Of a DNA stretch of 64,000 bases, positions 38,488-51,772 are shown in pieces. The notes beneath the pieces were generated by a model, which saw only the letters and a list, made by a program, of their open reading frames with translations, had not been told where the DNA came from and did no database searches. Source of the stretch: Lineolata rhizophorae (Eukaryota > Ascomycota > Dothideomycetes > Lineolatales > Lineolataceae); NCBI GenBank assembly GCA_010093515.1, contig MU001674.1:296246-360245 (forward strand), written 5' to 3'. Both the position numbers and the translations under genes were made by a program. Each line of letters opens with the position of its first letter. Position 1 is the first letter of the stretch.

Positions 38488-38671
38488 ATGGCTCCCAACG
38501 ACAACTGGATCAGCCGCCAAGTCCAGGCCGGCGTCGCCGGCGTCGGCAACTTCGCCGGCGGCATGGTCAACTCGGTCGGCAACGGCGTCACGGGCGCCGG
38601 CCGCGGCCTTGGCAACAGGTAAGTACCCAAGCTCGTCTCGTCTTTTCCACCTAGCTCGCTCCCTCCACCGG

Positions 38672-38704
<33 letters not shown>

Positions 38705-39021
38705 TCCCTCTCCCTCTCCCTCTCCCTCCTAGACACCTAGCCAGCACCCAACCGCAAACGCACCACCGCTGACACCGCTCGCGCCCGCGCAGCATAACCC
38801 GCACGACCCTCGGCTGGGGCGACAGCGTGCGCACCTACGGCAACGGCGTCAAGGACGCCACGGCCGCGTCGGGCACCCGCGCCTCGACGGCCCAAAACCC
38901 GCTCGGCCTGAGCAGCACCTCGGCGGGCGCGAGGGCCCAGCTCAAGACGCAGGGCAACAAGAAGGCCGCGTCGGGGAGGACGGGCACCGCGAACGATCCG
39001 CTCGGGCTTGGCGGGCGGTAG
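38488..39021 (+). CDS. small glycine-rich protein, unknown function
   Basis: Exons 38488-38618 and 38793-39021 give 119 residues. The sequence opens MAPNDNWISRQVQAGVAGVG and continues with repeated G-N-x-V-G/A patterns (GNFAGGMVNSVGNGVTGAG), then TTLGWGDSVRTYGNGVKDAT and an A/S/T-rich tail ending NDPLGLGGR. The phrase NPLGL/NDPLGL occurs twice. The glycine-zipper-like N-terminal half could form an amphipathic, membrane- or lipid-associating helix, but there is no true transmembrane span or signal peptide. I do not recognise the family. The 174-bp intron is long for this window and contains hexamer repeats. An in-frame ATG 16 codons upstream (38440) is less likely because residues before MAPNDN look random. 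Confidence 0.75.
38672..38730. repeat. CTCGTC and CTCCCT hexamer repeats in intron
   Basis: About five units of CTCGTC-type followed by four of TCCCTC-type inside the only intron of the 119-residue gene, forming a long pyrimidine-rich tract ahead of the acceptor. Confidence 0.9.
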
Positions 39022-39748
39022 ATTTGCTGGAAACCGGGCTGTCAGGTGCGAAAGGTTGATGTCAAGTGAGAGGTCATTGAAGATTGGAACCATGGATGGA
39101 CTGAGCTTTACATCGGTACGCGGCTTCGTGACGTGGTGTTTGGAAAAAAAAGAACCCGTATTTTGGAATTGCATACCTTGGATCGACGGACAGGCGATTT
39201 GGGTTTACGAGGTATCTATCTAGGACCGGATGACGGACGCGGGTATATGGTTCGCATCCTCGAAACAGAATATGTCATTCCTCAGATTGTATTAGTGCGC
39301 ATCTAGCAAATACTATCAGTCGGCTTTAAACTTTCATTCAACCTTCTCAGCTTTTCCTTTTGAGCTTATTCATTATGACCACCAAGTCAGAGAGTCTAGC
39401 ATGCAATGCCAATCCATCTACAGAAACCACGACAAAATTGAAAGAACTACCGGTACCCTAAGAAGCGCCGGGTTCTCATAGGAGAGCAAACCCACATCCG
39501 GTAGGCACGCCGCTGCAGAAGCAAATGAATTGAAAGAACCACGATGCACACATCTAACCCAGGCTCTACGTTCGTTCGCGGTCGTATCACGAGGAACAAA
39601 TCGCCAAAGCCGCCGCGAGAATCCCTTGTGACTGACTCTCTATTCAATTAGATGACCACTGACCGCCCAAAGGTATCTCAGCCTCAACACCCCCAGCAGA
39701 AGAACCTAGCAACCTGCTCATACCGGCGACTCAAGCCACGCCCTATGC
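39022..39748. other. convergent 3' region
   Basis: About 0.73 kb between the ends of the glycine-rich gene and RRN3. AT-richer, with only short frames; probably both 3' UTRs. Nothing else is seen. Confidence 0.5.
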
Positions 39749-41960
39749 CTACTCTTCATCCGTAGCCGTCTTCACCGTCCTCACCTCATCCTCCTCCATC
39801 TCATCCCCTTCGTCTTCTTCATCGCTACTATCCTCTTCATCCTCATCCTCGTCCTCCATTCCCGGCACCGCTTTCCACGCTACAAAATCGCTCTCAACCC
39901 ACCGCTTGCTCCGCGGCAACTGATACGGGTCGAACGGGAAATAAGCGTCGAGCTGAAACGCCTCGTCGCCCGTCTTGTATGCTAGCGCGCTCTCGCGCCG
40001 CGTGAAGTCACCCCCAAACTGCGTCGCCGCGGCGGCCGGACCCCCAGCCAACGACGCCACGCTGCGCGACAGGCGGAGCCGCTTGTTGGTCTCGAGTAGC
40101 GGGAACACGTAGAGGAAGCGCAAGTGGTGCGCGATGCGCGCGAACTGCTGGACGATCGCCGGGGAGCACACCTTGAGCGGGTTGAAGGGCGAGTAGATGT
40201 TGGTGCGGAGCACCTCCTTGACCCCAAAGGCCCATGGCAGGTCCCGTCCCTCCAGCAGCATGTCGTCGACGTCCTGGTCCGTGATGTCGTCCTCGAGCGC
40301 GTGGTCGTCGAGCAAGTCCCGCCACCGGAAGCAGAAGATGTATAGCACTGCCTGAACGAGCATATAATATGAGGCGAAGCGCACAGCGTCGGGGCCGGTG
40401 CACTTTGACTGCTGTGCGGCGCGGAAATCGCTTAGATGCCTTCCGATGGCATTGAAGAGGTCGCGTACAATGTCGCCATTGACGTGGACGCCACGAGCCA
40501 CGAAAGAAGCCAAATATGCCGACGAAGCTAGGCGGAGAACGGGAGGACGTAACTTATCGAAGGAAAGATTCAAGCAGGTGCTGATGAACTGGTCCATGTA
40601 CTGGCGCGATTTCTGAGTGAACCGGAATAGGAGAAACTGCGTATGACGAGAGCGGTAGGTCGGTAGGATGGTATTTTGAAATTGCGCCAGCAGGTGCGAG
40701 AAGGCTGTGTCTGCGTCCCTGCTTGGGACTTTTGTGAATTCCGGATCATATTTCTGGAATAAGAGGTCGAGGATAGAGTCCATAGTAGCAAGGGATCGCT
40801 TCAAGTTCTTCATTCGCTTCTCCTCACTCTCAACCCCCTCCTCGTCACTCGCCACCGAACCATCATCGCTGTCGTAATCATCATCGCTGGCTTCCTCATC
40901 GTCCGCGCGATCCAACACTTCCTGAACAGCTGCTTCCATGTCCTCATCGAGATCTTCCATATCAACCTGGATCTGCACGTCGATTTTGAGGACCCTCTCG
41001 ATCATGAGCGCGAGGATCTGGTGCTTCAATTCCGGAGCGTAGTCGGCGACCTTGAGTAAGCTCTGAACGTATTGGATGTGCACCTTCGTCGACTCGGCTG
41101 AGAAGGGAAACATCTCGGCGAGTAGAGGGGACAGCGTGCGTGATGCAGAAGGGAAGAGGCGAAGGACGTATTGCACCACGCGATGAACTCGAGCTTGCAT
41201 TTCCGCGCGGTCTACAACCTCATGGTCAACAAGGCGGCCGGAAGAAGCGGGTACTAAACGTCATCGTGTTAACCAAGTCCTGAATCATGGTTTCCCACTC
41301 GATGGTGGCATTTTTCCGCACGCAAAAATCTTCTAGCAGAGACGTACGTTCGATAAACTTGTCGACCAGCATATTCATGACCGACCTCAGATACCCATTA
41401 TGCGCCGAGATCAGCCCGCCGAGGAAGCGCGTGTACGCCGCCACGAAAGCCTCGTCGCGACCGACCCACTCGCTCTCGAGCACCGCGTGCACCAGGCCCG
41501 CGCAATTCTTGCCCACCAAGCTCACGTTGCCCGTCAGCGCGTTGACGTAGCGGCGCAGCAGCGCCGAGCTAGGCGCCTCCTCGCCGTCTTCGCCGCCGGC
41601 CGGCCGCGCCTCGAACAGCGCCTTGATGCCGTCCGTCCCCGACGCGTCGCCCGCTGCTCGCCGCTCCAGCCCGCGCCGCACCTCGTGCCGCACCAGCTCC
41701 ACGCTCTTCTCGCTGCTCCACGGCTCCATGATGCGCACCTCGACGGCCGGGTCGAAGGCGACGCGGGCGCGCTTGCCCGGCCGTCGGCCGTCCGCTCGAC
41801 TGCTGCTTGGTTCGGGCTCGTCGTCATCGTCGTTGTTGCTGTTGTTGTTGTTGGCGGCAATCGTGTCGCCGAGTTTGCGCTTCAGGCTGACGCGGTTGCC
41901 GCCGTTGGACGTCATGGGCGAGGCAGTGAAGGTTGGACGCGTGGACATGAGGGAGGCCAT
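39749..41960 (-). CDS. RRN3: RNA polymerase I initiation factor RRN3 (TIF-IA)
   Basis: Two exons, complement of 39749-41253 and 41348-41960, give 705 residues. The 94-bp intron runs from a GTACGT donor to TTTAG with a TTAACA branch region. Splicing gives KFIELPASSGRLVDHEVVDRAEMQARVHRVVQYVLRLFPSAS, which fits the HEAT-repeat body of Rrn3. Diagnostic stretches are LVGKNCAGLVHAVLESEW, YAPELKHQILALMIERVLKIDVQIQ, SRQYMDQFISTCL, NIYSPFNPLKVCSPAIVQQFA and YFPFDPYQLPRSKRWV. An acidic segment lies at about 290-320 and a very acidic tail (EDEDEDEEDSSDEEDEGDE) at the C-terminus. Rrn3 bridges Pol I and core factor on rDNA promoters in the nucleolus and is a target of growth signalling. The N-terminal 60 residues are N/S-rich and poorly conserved in kind. 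Confidence 0.93.
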
Positions 41961-42736
41961 GACTCTGTGCAGTGAGGTCCGCTATTCAAAGACGTCCCTG
42001 TAGGTGACGAAAGAGGGTGCGGTAGGACGTGCAAATAATGCACTCCGCACGAGGAACGAAGAAGTGTGTGGAAAGCACAAAAAGGTCCTTGGGCTGCAGG
42101 TAAAGAGGTGGGTGGGTCGGGTCGCGCACCGACCTCGCGAAAAAATTACTGAGTAGTCTTGGCACGGACAGCATTGGGTGCTAAGCCCGAAGTGGATAGG
42201 TATACGACACCTAGTACATAGCAGCTTCCGGGTACAAATCTCGAGGTGCCCATCGCTGTAGATAAGATGAGACGGATTTAGGCCATCTCACATAGTTTAT
42301 TTGAAGGACACATCTTTGCGCCCATGCTTACTTTCGCTTATTATATATATTAATCTCCTAAACATTAGTTTATCAAGGCCTTCACAGTACTCTAAGCATT
42401 TCTTTGCATCACCAATGCCTCTTCGTCAAGCAAAACAAACAACATTTAAACAAGACACGATTTCTCCTCCCTGACAAGAACGCCCTAGAATGCAAACGCC
42501 ACCAGGTTACCCGAATGCAAAATGCGTGAGAGCAAACTGCCCAGGAGACCAAAGCAACATATACTACAACGTTCTCGATCACAAAATTACCCATCCGACT
42601 CATGACCACTCAACTGACCTCCGTCCTGTCCCAAGCCTCCATTGATCCGAAGCCGTTAATAATACCATCATCAATCGAACATTAATCCAATTCCACGACA
42701 AAAAGACGCTCCACCTCAACAAGCCCAAACGCAAAA
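41961..42736. other. intergenic, RRN3 promoter and CAF120 3' flank
   Basis: About 0.78 kb. The RRN3 side is mixed in composition; 42.3-42.6 kb is AT-rich and probably the CAF120 3' UTR or just beyond it. No gene or repeat is seen. Confidence 0.5.
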
Positions 42737-45700
42737 CTAGCGGCGTCCGCCACCCTGCTGCCTCGGATACACCCCTTGGCCCTGGTTCTGCTCTGGGTGC
42801 TGCGCAAAGAACGACGCGCCGTACGCTTGCCTCGGCGCCTGCTGCGGTTGCTGCTGCTGCTGCGGAAACCCGCCGTACGACATACCGCCCATAGGCGAAC
42901 CCTGGCCGCCCCAGCCCTGTGCGTTCGCACCTGGGAACCCATGCTGCGGATAGAATCCCTGCTGGGACTGGTTGAACGCGGGTTGTCCATACGGCTGCTG
43001 CATGGGACCTTGCGCCTGTTGCTGCATCATGAATTGCTGCTGTTGCTGCTGGCTCGAGTCAAGGCCCATATACTGCAGGCTTTGCGCCATGGAGTTGGCC
43101 TGGGCCTGGGCATATGCCTGCTGCTGTCGCTGGCGGATGGCTTCTTGCACCACCCTCGAGCTGCTATGAGCGTCCTTGAAATCCTGCTTTTCCTTCTCAC
43201 GAGCTTCAATAGCCCCGACTAGCCCCGAAGCCGACGGAGGTCGCGCACTCTCCTCGGGTCGGGCCATGTTCAGGAAAGGCTGGCCAGTAGCACGGGCGAC
43301 ATACTCTTGCTCACGCGCCGAGAGGCGCTTCGAATAGTCTTCACTATCGCTGAGCAGCGTCTGCGAAGGACCACGAGAGTGCGGGCGGGGCGAACGACGA
43401 GACTCCAAAGGCGGTGTACGGTTCGGTTGCGCCTGCAGCTGGGACCAGTCTCCGGAAGGATTGCGGCTCGTTGGAGGAGTGTTGCCAGCCGACTTGGAAC
43501 GGTTTTGAGGTTGAGTTGGCGACGTACGAGGCACTAAGTGGGGTTGAGAGGCAGCCGCGGCCCGTTGCTGGACCCATTCTTCCGCAGTAAGCCGGTTAGG
43601 TGTCTGAGCCCGTCCCGGGGACGATGTCATTCCAGGCTGCCAGGCCATGCTCCGGTGATCGGCTCGACCAAACGCATCCTCGGCTGGTGTCCCGGGAGAC
43701 CGTGAGCTGTTCCGCTGATGGCCCGGAGGAGAAGTCGCACCAAAATACGATTGCCGGTTGCTCTCAGTCATCCTCGGAGTTGCGCCTCCAGAGCGATCGC
43801 GTGAGTGGCTTCCCTGGGTTATTGTTCCACTAGTGCCTGGGCGGGGACGATCAGGTGAAAGTGCATAAGTTGGTCCAAAGTCAACGGACGGCAGGTCTGA
43901 TTTTGCTTCCCTCTCAGTCCTGTGACCGTAATGTATGTCACCGACAACTATATCCTTTGGTTCTTCCGCGGAATGGCCCACAGTCTTCAGTTGACCATGT
44001 CGAGGCCGTTCAACCGAATGCTTTGACTCTGCGCTCTTGGTGCTTGCGTAATCAGGGGTTGCAGATAAGTCCTCGGGCTCAGAGTAGTGGCTGGATCCGG
44101 TAGCTTGAGTAGCTGTCCGGCCTAGAGGGGCAGTTCCAATCTGATCGATGGCATTTTGATCGAGGACGTGGTTTCTTAAACTGCCAACGCTAGAGTTTGA
44201 TCTCGAGTCGGCACGAGCAAGCTCGACGGAGCCTCTACCGGGGACAGGTTTCCGATGAATACTGAAGCTAGTGGCCGATCGCTGAGGAATCGGGCGGGCG
44301 GCAAAGTCGGTAGGGGCATTTGGGTTTTGCTGTGGAGGGGCGGATTGAGACGGCATGTATAGACCCATGGGGGTGCCGTGTTCGGGAACAGGAGGCGCGG
44401 CGGGCTCGAATACGGTTCCGCTCGTGGGAGACTCGGTCTGCGGGATGTACGGTGACGCAGGGATTGTCGGGAGTCTGCCACGCTGAGCCGGAAGCTGAGC
44501 CCTGGAGTTCACCATGCCTTGGTGATGAACATAATCGTCAGCAGGCGCTCCGCGATCGCGTGGGTCCGCAAATACCCCTCTCTGGCCCATGTCCATCCTC
44601 TCGTCGGAGTTCTGTCTCATGTCGCTCCTCGTTCCGTCTGGACTAGCTCTCCAGGCCGCTGCTGCACCGGCAGCCGCGAGACTGTTGGGGTTCATGGCAT
44701 GATTTGCGTCTGCCATCTGGCGGAGTGTCGCTGCGTCAATTGCGGAATTAGCACGGCGCAGCTCGGGAGCCTGATACGGCTGGTTCGGCGGTCGTTGACT
44801 CGGGGCATGGAGGAAGTTGGGAGGCTCGGCAACAGGAGTTAGTGCTGGGCCTGTTGACGTGATCGCAGGAATGTTTTCATCCGAATCTCCACGACCAAGG
44901 CCTGACTCCGGCGACGCATATTCCCGGCCCTCGGATGCAGTCTCGTATCCCGGAGAATCCATCGTTGGCCTCTCGGGCAACTCCCTATGTTGTGGGGGTG
45001 TGGGCGGACGGTCGTCCACATTTGTACCGTAAGCAAGACGTGAGGGTGCATCCGCCTGGAAATGGCGGTAAGCAGGTGCCGCGTTTGCTTCGGAGACAGA
45101 GCGACGATGGCCTAAACCTCCCACGTTCGCTGCGTTTGGAGGAGCAGAATCGACGCGCTTTGGTCCACTGGGTTCATTGGCACGAGTGGGTGATCCATGG
45201 CGTGTTGAAGGCTGTGACCTAGTAGAGCCGCCACCATCCTCAAATCGAAGAACGCCAGAACGCGACGGAGGCAAACTGCTTCGGTTGATAGTGTAACGAC
45301 GGCTGCCCATCCGGCTATTTCTCGAGTTATCTCTGGACGGAGCGCTCTGCATCCGCTTCGCAGTGAGATCTTTCATTTGCTTCCGCCACTGGCGTTCGGT
45401 CCAGTTTTGGCTTCCTTCAGAATGAATTAGGCCGGCCACATCAAACAGCTCGAGATAGCCGTAACGCCTGTCGGTTGGCATTGCGAACATGAGACCGCGG
45501 GGGTCTAAGGGATCAGCAATGAGCCTATTAGGCCTGCCATACAAGTTGAAAACGTCGAAGATCGGAAAGAGGAATCGAAGCATCATCTCGAATCCAGACA
45601 CTGCAGGATGGACTTCCGGCATGACGAAGACAAATCCTTCGGTGGTGGACTCTGGCTGCGAATGAATGGTAACGACACCCTCTATTTTGACCAGCGTGGA

Positions 45701-47039
45701 CTGGTCCACGAGTGGCTTCGACTGCGGATAAATGGCGTACGCGGAATAGGCATCCGAGACCGTCGCAATTGGATTCGTTTTCTTTGTGATCTTTTTGGTG
45801 TCATAGAACTTCAGGTCACCCTTCAAGACTGGCGACCGTCGATTGTAGGCAGAGCCTTTCTTCAAGGCCTTCTGCAGCTTCTGGAACTCCTTCTCATCGG
45901 GAGGCGAGATTACACACCAACACCTCCGCCACGGTGTTCCCGCGCCAAACCGGACTCGAGCCCAGTCTTCATGCTTGACACGCGCCCTCTCCATGATCAT
46001 ATTGATATTGTTCAGTGTCTTGCCCTTGCCTGCAATCAAGGACCCCGTGTACGCCTCCTGAAGCGTGCTATGTTCGTACATAGCCAGCCTGATGCCCGCA
46101 GTCCACTGGGTAAGGGAGTTAAGCGAGTTGAAGTGGAGGAGATAGCGGTTGTTCGCAGCCGTGGAAATGCTAAGGACGTTTTGAAGAGTTTGGCCGCCCT
46201 GTCCGTTCATGGGCAACGACTCAATCTAAGGCTAAAGTAAGAATCTTCAAATCTAGCCCGGGGAAGATTCCTTCCTGGCCTACCATCTTGATGGATGCGT
46301 CCGCCAGATTTATGAAGCTGGGAACGACCTCGCCGTCTTCGCCGGCCACATCCAGCTGAGAAGCGTCCCAAAGGGACAAGACGGTGCCCACGAGCTGCGC
46401 GAAGCACTCGGTCCATGTCCGGTCCGCGCTGGGCCTCCCACCTGCGAGAGAATATGTAAGCTCACGTTCCGACGGCCCTCAGCCCTACAGAACGCGGAAA
46501 TCATGCATACGAGTATCGAGATCGTGGAGCTTCAAGAAGTACCCCTCCTGGTAGAGCTTGTTGCTGTGGCTGTTCAGGAAGGAGAAGATGGGCAAGAGCT
46601 CCGGGATGGTGTCCCGCGCAACGTCCATGACGGGCGGCTGATAGGTCTGCAGCATCGAAGGCGGGCGGGACGAGGTTCGCGAGTCCGACCTGGCGCGCGG
46701 CCTGGTTGTCGGGGACTCTCTGGCGGGCTGCTCGAGGCTGTGCGACGAGGACGAAGGGTTCATCTTGGAGGCTTCGGCGGGCGGGGCCTTGGCTGCAGGT
46801 GCCGCCGCCTGCGGAGACGACGGTTCACTACTTGTGGGCGACCGTGGCAGCCCGCCCCATTGGGAGATGAACGACCGGACTGCACGCGCGGAACGGAGCG
46901 CAAGGGGGATCCAAGTCAGTGACCGGGGGCACAGAAGCTCTCCTTTTAAACAAATGGGGAGACGGATTATTTTTAAACGCCGTTGCGGAGGGCGCCGCCG
47001 GGCCCAAAACGGACACTACTCACCTCGATTGCGCGTCAT
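42737..47039 (-). CDS. CAF120/SKG3-like PH-domain protein
   Basis: Four exons, complement of 42737-46225, 46284-46441, 46511-46879 and 47024-47039, give 1343 residues. The first coding exon has 16 nt (MTRNR) and splices to VRSFISQWGGLPRSP. The PH-like domain lies at about 113-230: QEGYFLKLHDLDT joined to RGRPSADRTWTECFAQLVGT, then ASIKM joined to IESLPMNGQGG, and LQNVLSISTAANNRYLLHFN. A second conserved block follows (GAGTPWRRCWCVISPPDEKE to FVFVMPEVHPAVSGFEMMLR). From about 430 on, the protein is disordered and S/P/R-rich, and it ends with Q-rich, G/Y-rich sequence. This is the Caf120/Skg3 layout. Caf120 is a CCR4-NOT-associated protein in yeast, and Skg3 localises to sites of polar growth, so mRNA control or bud/tip growth are both possible. 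The next exon downstream of MTRNR needs the GTGCAG acceptor at 46880. Confidence 0.88.
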
Positions 47040-49727
47040 GGCCGCCAAAATAAAATGAATGTCGTGTAATTGCTCCTTTTGCCGCCTGGGACGGCACCGA
47101 CGTGCCCGCCAAGGGCTTCGCGTTGCTCAGTCGACTTCCGGGGCGCCCCAAGAGAACCCGACGCGACTTGCAGACGTAACGCGAAGACGGGCTGGGTTGG
47201 CAGGCGTGGCAGGTCAGCCGCGCAACGCCACAGTCCGCGCAACCGCACCAGAACCGGGCACACACGGGAGCGGCAGCAACAACAACACCAATTGCCCGGT
47301 CGAGGGAAACGAGCGCACACGGCGGAGAGGGAGGGAGAAGCGGAGGAAGGGGAGCGGAAACGAGGATTGCAGGAGGCAAGGACGGCGGAGAAGGGAGGCG
47401 GACGGCCGAAGTAAAAGGCGGACGAGAGGTAGGGAGCAAGTACGAGGCTCTAGCGGCGGCAGTCAGGTCGGCGCGCGGCCAGAAAAAAAATATGATGATG
47501 CAGAGCAGCAGCGCCAACGCGGAAGCAATGACGACTTGCGGGCGACCGGGCGCACGCACACCACTCGTCCGCTTCGCCCACTCAGGCGCGCCGGGCTAGT
47601 ACGTAGTAGATTAGCAAATTCGCCGGCGGCTTCTCGTCGCCGTCCTCTTCTTCGACCCGCGGGCACCGCGCGGCGCCTCGGCTGTGAAACAAGTTTCAGC
47701 GCGTCAAGAAGCCGCAACGTCCACTCCTCGGGCTCGGACGTCAGCGTCTTGAGGGGAGCGAGCGAAAGATAAAGAAAAAGAGAATTTAGAGACAAGAAGC
47801 GGAGCCCACGAGGCATTTGCCGTTCCGCCGTAACACCCGCCTTCTTTGAACTAGTACATAGGCACTTGGCCGGGTGTGATTATGTTATTAAGCCCCTGTT
47901 CCGCTGCCCTCCGAAGCACCGCCGCCCGCCAGCCGGCCTTTGGCCGCCGCAACGAGCGACCGGCTGACGGGCGACGCGGCACCCGCCCTTGTCCTTGCCC
48001 CCGGCCGAGCCCGCCGATTCCACATGCAGCAGGGGACCAGCAGTGAACCCTGTGCCGGCCTGCATCTGACGGGCGTCTCCACCCGCCGCCGCCGTGAAAT
48101 ATGTACCTGTGTCGTATGTAGCAACCCGCGCGCGTCTGGGGCATGCTTACTACGTATGAGCCCGGCATGCACTCCCACGTCCAGTACATACTACGTACGC
48201 AGTAGGTAGGCATGTACCACACCACGCCCAAGGGGGTCCGCCCGCGATCGGCCAAGTTGGATCCGCGCCGCCGCGCGACGCCCGAGGCTGTGCACGCGGC
48301 ACACCACTTTCAACTTTCCGTCAATTTCCCCCGTCGCTTGATGCCGTCATAGCTACCGCGTGCCTCCCGTCCAGTTCCTAGATAGGTCGTAGGCTGCGCT
48401 TTTCCGCGTCCACACCCGCGGACAAGCTTTTTGTCGAAATTGACGGAAAAGCAGGGCCTAGGTGCACCCCGCACTGTCGTGCCGCCGACGAGGACAGTCC
48501 GGATTTCCGGGTCGCTGGGTACGTCGAGAGCAAATGGGGAGTTGGGGGCCCTGCAAGCGCCCGGAGCGCATCCAAGGGGCCGTGACCCGTTGGCGGCGCC
48601 ACGGCCTGGCCGCCAAGGGGGTTGGGGATGAATGTGGTCGTAGCCCTTCGCCTGGAGTGCCCCTGCGGACCACTCAGTCCCGCCTCTCCCGTATGTGTGT
48701 GTTTTAAGACGCATACCGAAGGTTCTGTTTGCGAGTTACATACTCCGCCCTTTCATGTCATTGGCTCAACAATAGACTTCTTCACGGGCGCAATGGCACC
48801 CAGTAATTGGGCCAAAGGCAATTTTCCTACGTGGTACTCCGTGCCAATACCAATACTTTCAATCCTAAGGCTAGTGCGAAGGATTAACCGTTCGCCATGG
48901 TGGCTGTGCAATTGATGCGTTTCTCGTTGGGAATTGGATAATTCCAAAACCCGTGCTACTTGACGAAGCCAGGTACCTACATATCTGATTGGGCCTGTTT
49001 CGACATCACTACATACAAGATAGCAGGTCTCTGGGTTCAGGCACCCACCCGGTATGACCTGACACTGCTCTCTCTTTCAGCGCGGCATAACGTTGTCCAG
49101 GAGTAAATTTTTAACAGGTTATCTTAAAGTGATAATACAAGGATAATTCACGTTGGACTTTGCTGCACAAGCCCCGCCCGCGACACTACATTACCTACCT
49201 ACTTGGCGACGCTATGGTCTTTCTGTTTTGCTGTGTTAGCCTTGACAACCGTGTAATATAGCCCGTAATGGCAAGGTATGCAAACCACGAGTAGACGTAG
49301 CTTCTAAATTTGACCACTTCAAGCAATTCAAATCACTATCTGGGCCACTGACTTAAACAGCATTGAAGCTTTACGTTTCGTATGCGTTACTAAGACGCCT
49401 ATCGTACACTCGGCTACCTGCCCGGAAGAGCCAGAAAGTAAAGAAAGCAAGGGGAGGATATCCAACCGGATGTCCTGCATCGAGCCTACGCCAACTGACC
49501 AGTGCTGTCGACTCTCAAAATTCTACAGAAGAAACTTGCTTCTTGGCGAAGCATCGGAGGGTGGTATCAAACACTAGGAAAAACACCCACGAACACCCTA
49601 TGCCTGATCTTACACGCGCCGTTCCGTATAAAACCTTGTCAATCCCCTTCCTCTAGCATGTCCGTCGCAGTGGCTGTACCAGGAACCGCCCTTGCCTTCG
49701 AACCGATATCGCTTCAGGCATTCCCAG
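47040..49727. other. 2.7-kb intergenic region
   Basis: Up to about 48.6 kb it is GC-rich and carries overlapping long frames of arginine/glycine/alanine-rich composition (for example plus 47059-47772), none with a domain. The CAF120 promoter must be next to 47039. TACGTA/TAGGTA words cluster at about 48185-48210. From 48.7 kb it is AT-richer and mostly without frames. No gene is supported. Confidence 0.5.
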
Positions 49728-50992
49728 CTACAACTCCTCCAACGCAGCCTCACACACCTTCACCACCTTCTCTGCATCGAACCGCTCCCTCTTCCATCCC
49801 CTCTCCCTCCCGCGCCTGATCCGCTCGGCCATCTCCTCCCTACTCAGCGGCCGCCGCTGAACCTTCGTCTCTTCTCGTGTCGGCCGAAGCTCCTCGCCCG
49901 GCCGGAGAACGCCGTCTTCACCCCAGGCGTGCGTCGAGCTCCGCGCGCGGAACGCTTCTGGGCGCTGGAACGCGCTCGGCACTCCGCCGCCGGCGGTGTA
50001 CGGCCGGCGCGGCGGAAACGCCGCAGGCGGGGCGACGGAGCCTGAAGAAGAGGATGCTGGGCGCATCGACGGGTTGCTGCTGGTAGTGGCGGCTTTGAGT
50101 GCCCGAACACTATCGAGGTGGTGGTGGAGCATAGTGGCGAATGGGGACAGGGTGGCGTTGAAGCGGGCGACGTGGCGGCGGGAGGAGATGTGGAAGGACT
50201 CGGCAATCTGGTCGATTGAACTGGCTTGGACGGTTTTCGAGGTAGGAGAGGCGGGAAAGTAGGTGGCGTCGATGCCGAGGCCAAGCTCGCTCTTGAGCTC
50301 GTCGGCCGGGGACGATTCCTGAGATGCGTACGCCGAATCTTTGATCTCGTCCGGCATCTTCTCGGTCTGCCAGGGCTCGCCCGCATGCACGTCATTGTGG
50401 GAACTCAGGGAAGTGTTCTCCGTATTGATAGAACCGAAGTCGGACTCGGCGTTGCTGTCACCGGAACCACGCCTAGTGCTTCGCCCATAGGAATCTGCTG
50501 AGTCGCTGCGTTGGCGGAGCTGGGCTCCGGACCAATGCTCCGTCGCATTCGAATATTTTCCAGGAATATCCAAAGTCGACGATGAATCCTCGACCGGCCG
50601 AGGGAGGGATGCTAGGGCGGTGGCGTAGTACTTCTCCGCCAAGTCCAGTGTTGGAAGGCGGGCAGGTGAATGGATAGGCTTGCTACGAGCGAGCACATCA
50701 TATGACAAGCCCGCGTAGAAAGCAAGATATGTAGTGTTGAGAGGATGTACCTGCTGCAGGTTAACGCTGCTCGCGGCATGATACGATCAAGTCGCAAACT
50801 ATTACAGAGTATGAAGCAGCATGAAGCGGGAGAAGCTAGAACTGTCGAGAATATAAAACTCACGTCTTGATGACTGCCTGCGAGAAGCTCGTCGCAGCGA
50901 GTGGCGCATTTACGGTATTGCCTCTCAAGAAACAGCTGCTTGATTTGAGCAAACTTGTTTTGGTATGGCGAAGAACTCGATAACGGCGTCAT
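49728..50992 (-). CDS. conserved-looking protein of unknown function
   Basis: Two exons, complement of 49728-50750 (or 50753) and 50864-50992, give about 383 residues. The first exon ends SHQD|GTGAGT; the acceptor is one of two tandem CAGs, so one Gln may be included or skipped. The N-terminal NKFAQIKQLFLERQYRKCATRCDELL and the later TYLAFYAGLSYDVLAR and LDLAEKYYATALASL read like paired TPR-type helices. The middle is S/D/E-rich. Another helical segment (IDQIAESFHISSRRHVARFNATLSPFATMLHHHLDSVRALK) follows, then a P/S/R-rich linker. A basic C-terminal helix ends the protein (EEMAERIRRGRERGWKRER). No catalytic motif and no signal peptide are seen. A scaffold role is a guess only. Start chosen at MTPLSSSS (50992); a Met 29 codons upstream is possible. 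Confidence 0.75.
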
Positions 50993-51772
50993 GGTGGATC
51001 TGTTGGTGGCGTAACTCAAAAGAAAGTGGATTTCATGCTCGGCGTTCGAAAGTTGCTGTTGCATAAAACTACGATGCACCCCTCACAGAGCTCAATGGGT
51101 AGCAAGTAGTTACGCCACTAGCCACTATTCCGCAGTTCGGAAGGAGCACACGTGACGATCTGGCGAGGCAGGTCAGAGCGAGGTCAAAAGAGATACTTTT
51201 GAGGTAGAGAATCAGGGCACGAGGAAGAGCCGAGACAGATAACTACGTGGGACCGAAGAGAAAGAAAAATCCAAAGAGCGAGAGGAGGAGCAGCTGCCCC
51301 AAGCCGCGGGGCTTTTTGGTGTGGTCGTGCGATGCAACGGAAATTGGAAGTCGGACTGCTGGTGGATGTTTCAAATGCTAGGCCAAGCCCGGTAGCGATC
51401 CTGCCACGATCGCGGCAGCGCTTGCTGGGTCAATCAGAGCACCGCCTACCTGGTCCAAACCGCTTGTTGCAACGAGCCGCGTGGCAGATGCTAGTAGGCC
51501 GCATACACTATCACACGAATCCGTCAAGCAAGGGTCACAGATGTCCCGATTAGTGGCGTTCTAGAAAAGCGACTACCCGCTCAAAGAACGACCTCAGGAG
51601 ATTACGGCTTGGAGCTGAGGTTGACTGCGATATGGACGCACAAGGGACACACCGATACAAATGGAATCACATAGCGCTTATTCTACATACACGGCCTTCT
51701 GTTTGAGTGACCGGGCCCAAACGGCAGCCCTTTTGCCAACAGAATAAGTGGGAAGGTTATGCACAATCGCCT
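50993..51772. other. intergenic, promoter of unknown gene and ATP3 3' flank
   Basis: About 0.78 kb. A purine-rich tract at about 51235-51295 (GAGAGA/AGAAAG words) would be pyrimidine-rich on the coding strand of the minus gene, common in fungal promoters. No gene is supported. Confidence 0.5.

Noticed and set aside
47059-47772. 237-codon plus-strand frame upstream of the CAF120-like gene
   Set aside because: Basic low-complexity translation in GC-rich promoter DNA with a competing minus-strand frame; no recognisable fold.
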